Origin: an uncultured Solirubrobacteraceae bacterium
Lineage (GTDB): Bacteria; Actinomycetota; Thermoleophilia; Solirubrobacterales; Solirubrobacteraceae
Length of the DNA stretch: 21,694 bases
Assembly (NCBI GenBank): GCA_955652345.1
Contig: CATPBV010000144.1
Span: 1-21,694, forward strand
Direction of reading: 5' to 3'
A program made the translations under genes and the position numbers. Below the pieces are notes generated by a model, which was not told the DNA's origin, searched no databases, and worked only from the letters and a program-made list of their open reading frames with translations. Positions 21,018 through 21,694 of the stretch are shown piece after piece (within the stretch, counting starts at the first letter, position 1; every line of letters begins with the position of its first letter).

Positions 21018-21694
21018 CACCCGCGTCCCACGCCCGCAGGCCGAGCGCGCTCGGTCGGCGCCTCCGACAGGCTCCGGCCCGCGAGCGCGGCCAGGCGCCC
21101 CGCCGTCGACCGGGCAGCAACGCCGCCCAGCGGCTGCAGCCGCGCGCCGCGATCACGCCGCAGACGGCGGACGGCCGGCGCCAGCTCGACAAGCGTCGGC
21201 TCCCCGGACCGGCGTCGCAGGCGATCGAACAGGCAGCGCAGCGGATGGCGGACGAGGAGCGCGGATGCCGCCAGCGCACGCGAGGCCGCACCGTCGTCCT
21301 CGCGATAGTCGATGCGGAGCCCGCGGGCCCGTGTGGGCGCGAACAGGCTGGGGCGGGCGGTCGCCTCGACGCGCGCGCCGTCCAGCGCGCGAGCCAGGTC
21401 GAGAAGCGGATCTCCCGGCTCGGGGAAACGGTCCGCGACGAGGACGACGGTTGCAGCGTGTCTGGTCCCTTCACGCGGACGGTTGGAGAGCGTCAGCCCG
21501 GCGAGCTCCTCGAAGCCGAGCAGTCCATCGAGCGCAAGATGACCCACGCGCTCGAGCCGTGAGGCCCCGGGGGAGGACGGCCGCTCGGCAGGATCGACAA
21601 GCGGATGCGGCTTGGCCTCCCCGCGGCGGGAAGCTTGTCCTGAGAGCCGGTGCACCGCCCGGCGCAGGCCCGACTTCGGCTCGAATCCCTCATA
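21017..21694 (-). CDS. C-terminal part of an unidentified protein of the polysaccharide operon (runs off the window)
   Basis: The frame is open to the right edge, so this is a 5'-truncated view of a longer protein; at least 225 residues are present. A GTG at 21655 could start a 212-residue form, but the upstream in-frame sequence (YEGFEPKSGLRRAVHRLSG) reads naturally into it, so I treat the gene as partial. The visible part is soluble and Arg/Leu/Ala-rich. The segment ATVVLVADRFPEPGDPLLDLA resembles the first strand and helix of GT-B glycosyltransferases, and VRHPLRCLFDRLRRR is a basic helix seen in some surface-glycan transferases. There is no nucleotide-sugar domain before the stop, so it is not a complete GT4. 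Its stop overlaps the GT4 start. Function left open. Confidence 0.55.
   Translation of the reverse strand, partial: YEGFEPKSGLRRAVHRLSGQASRRGEAKPHPLVDPAERPSSPGASRLERVGHLALDGLLGFEELAGLTLSNRPREGTRHAATVVLVADRFPEPGDPLLDLARALDGARVEATARPSLFAPTRARGLRIDYREDDGAASRALAASALLVRHPLRCLFDRLRRRSGEPTLVELAPAVRRLRRDRGARLQPLGGVAARSTAGRLAALAGRSLSEAPTERARPAGVGRG

Noticed and set aside
19986..21308. 440-aa plus-strand frame opposite the GT4 gene
   Set aside because: Antisense shadow; the minus strand has GT4 motifs and overlapping operon starts.
1..21694. tRNA/rRNA genes, CRISPR arrays, insertion sequences, integrase or attachment sites, toxin-antitoxin pairs, defence islands
   Set aside because: No regularly spaced direct repeats, no transposase or recombinase motifs, and no cloverleaf-like sequence noticed; apart from the lone DNA methyltransferase nothing suggests a defence system.

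Overview
The window is GC-rich, densely coding DNA with short intergenic gaps, many ATGA/GTGA/TGATG start-stop overlaps and frequent GTG starts. Together with the protein families this points to a high-GC actinobacterial chromosome. I infer Thermoleophilia (Solirubrobacterales/Gaiellales-like) from general protein character, but no rRNA or marker tree is available here. I saw no tRNA, rRNA, CRISPR array, IS element or phage gene. No stretch longer than 300 bases lacks a gene; the largest gap (8170-8462, 293 bp) is a divergent promoter region with a conspicuous imperfect palindrome.

Layout. (1) 1-2433, plus strand: a small membrane protein, then dihydrolipoyl dehydrogenase, a DsbA/HCCA-isomerase-like protein and an 81-aa unknown protein, the last three tightly packed. 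(2) 2434-4589: a Sco1/SenC copper protein (minus), protein-L-isoaspartate methyltransferase (plus) and an orphan beta-class DNA methyltransferase (minus). (3) 4690-10052, glycan block A: a GtrA-type flippase (plus) converges on a leftward operon of an SQD1-like UDP-sulfoquinovose synthase, an NAD-dependent sugar epimerase and a GtrB/DPM1-like GT2, read in that order with 4-nt overlaps. Divergent from the operon is a polytopic GT-C-like membrane protein. (4) 10090-12385: an NAD-dependent epimerase broken by an internal deletion plus frameshift, then a membrane-anchored lytic transglycosylase whose start is hard to place. (5) 12525-15343: haloalkane dehalogenase (plus), SDR oxidoreductase (minus) and alpha/beta hydrolase (plus). 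(6) 15461-16978: a secreted GH79-type glycosidase. (7) 17005-21694, glycan block B, all minus strand: an unidentified protein running off the right edge, a GT4 glycosyltransferase, a membrane GT2, a PglC/WcaJ-type initiating sugar-phosphate transferase and an ATP-grasp ligase.

How it fits together. Block A looks like a route for making a sulfonated or epimerised nucleotide sugar, loading a sugar on a polyprenyl carrier (GT2), flipping it (GtrA) and transferring it outside (the GT-C-like protein). Block B looks like synthesis of a lipid-linked surface polysaccharide, with an ATP-grasp enzyme that may decorate it. The secreted GH79 between the blocks is a candidate for remodelling or degrading a uronic-acid-containing glycan. 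These links are inferred from gene content and adjacency.

The strongest pattern beyond the genes is a repeated (GC)TAnnnT box 8-12 nt upstream of the start codons of seven genes, four of them with exactly 8 nt, mostly without a Shine-Dalgarno sequence. This suggests widespread leaderless transcription. By contrast, the SDR gene has a -10-like box about 30 nt upstream plus a strong Shine-Dalgarno.
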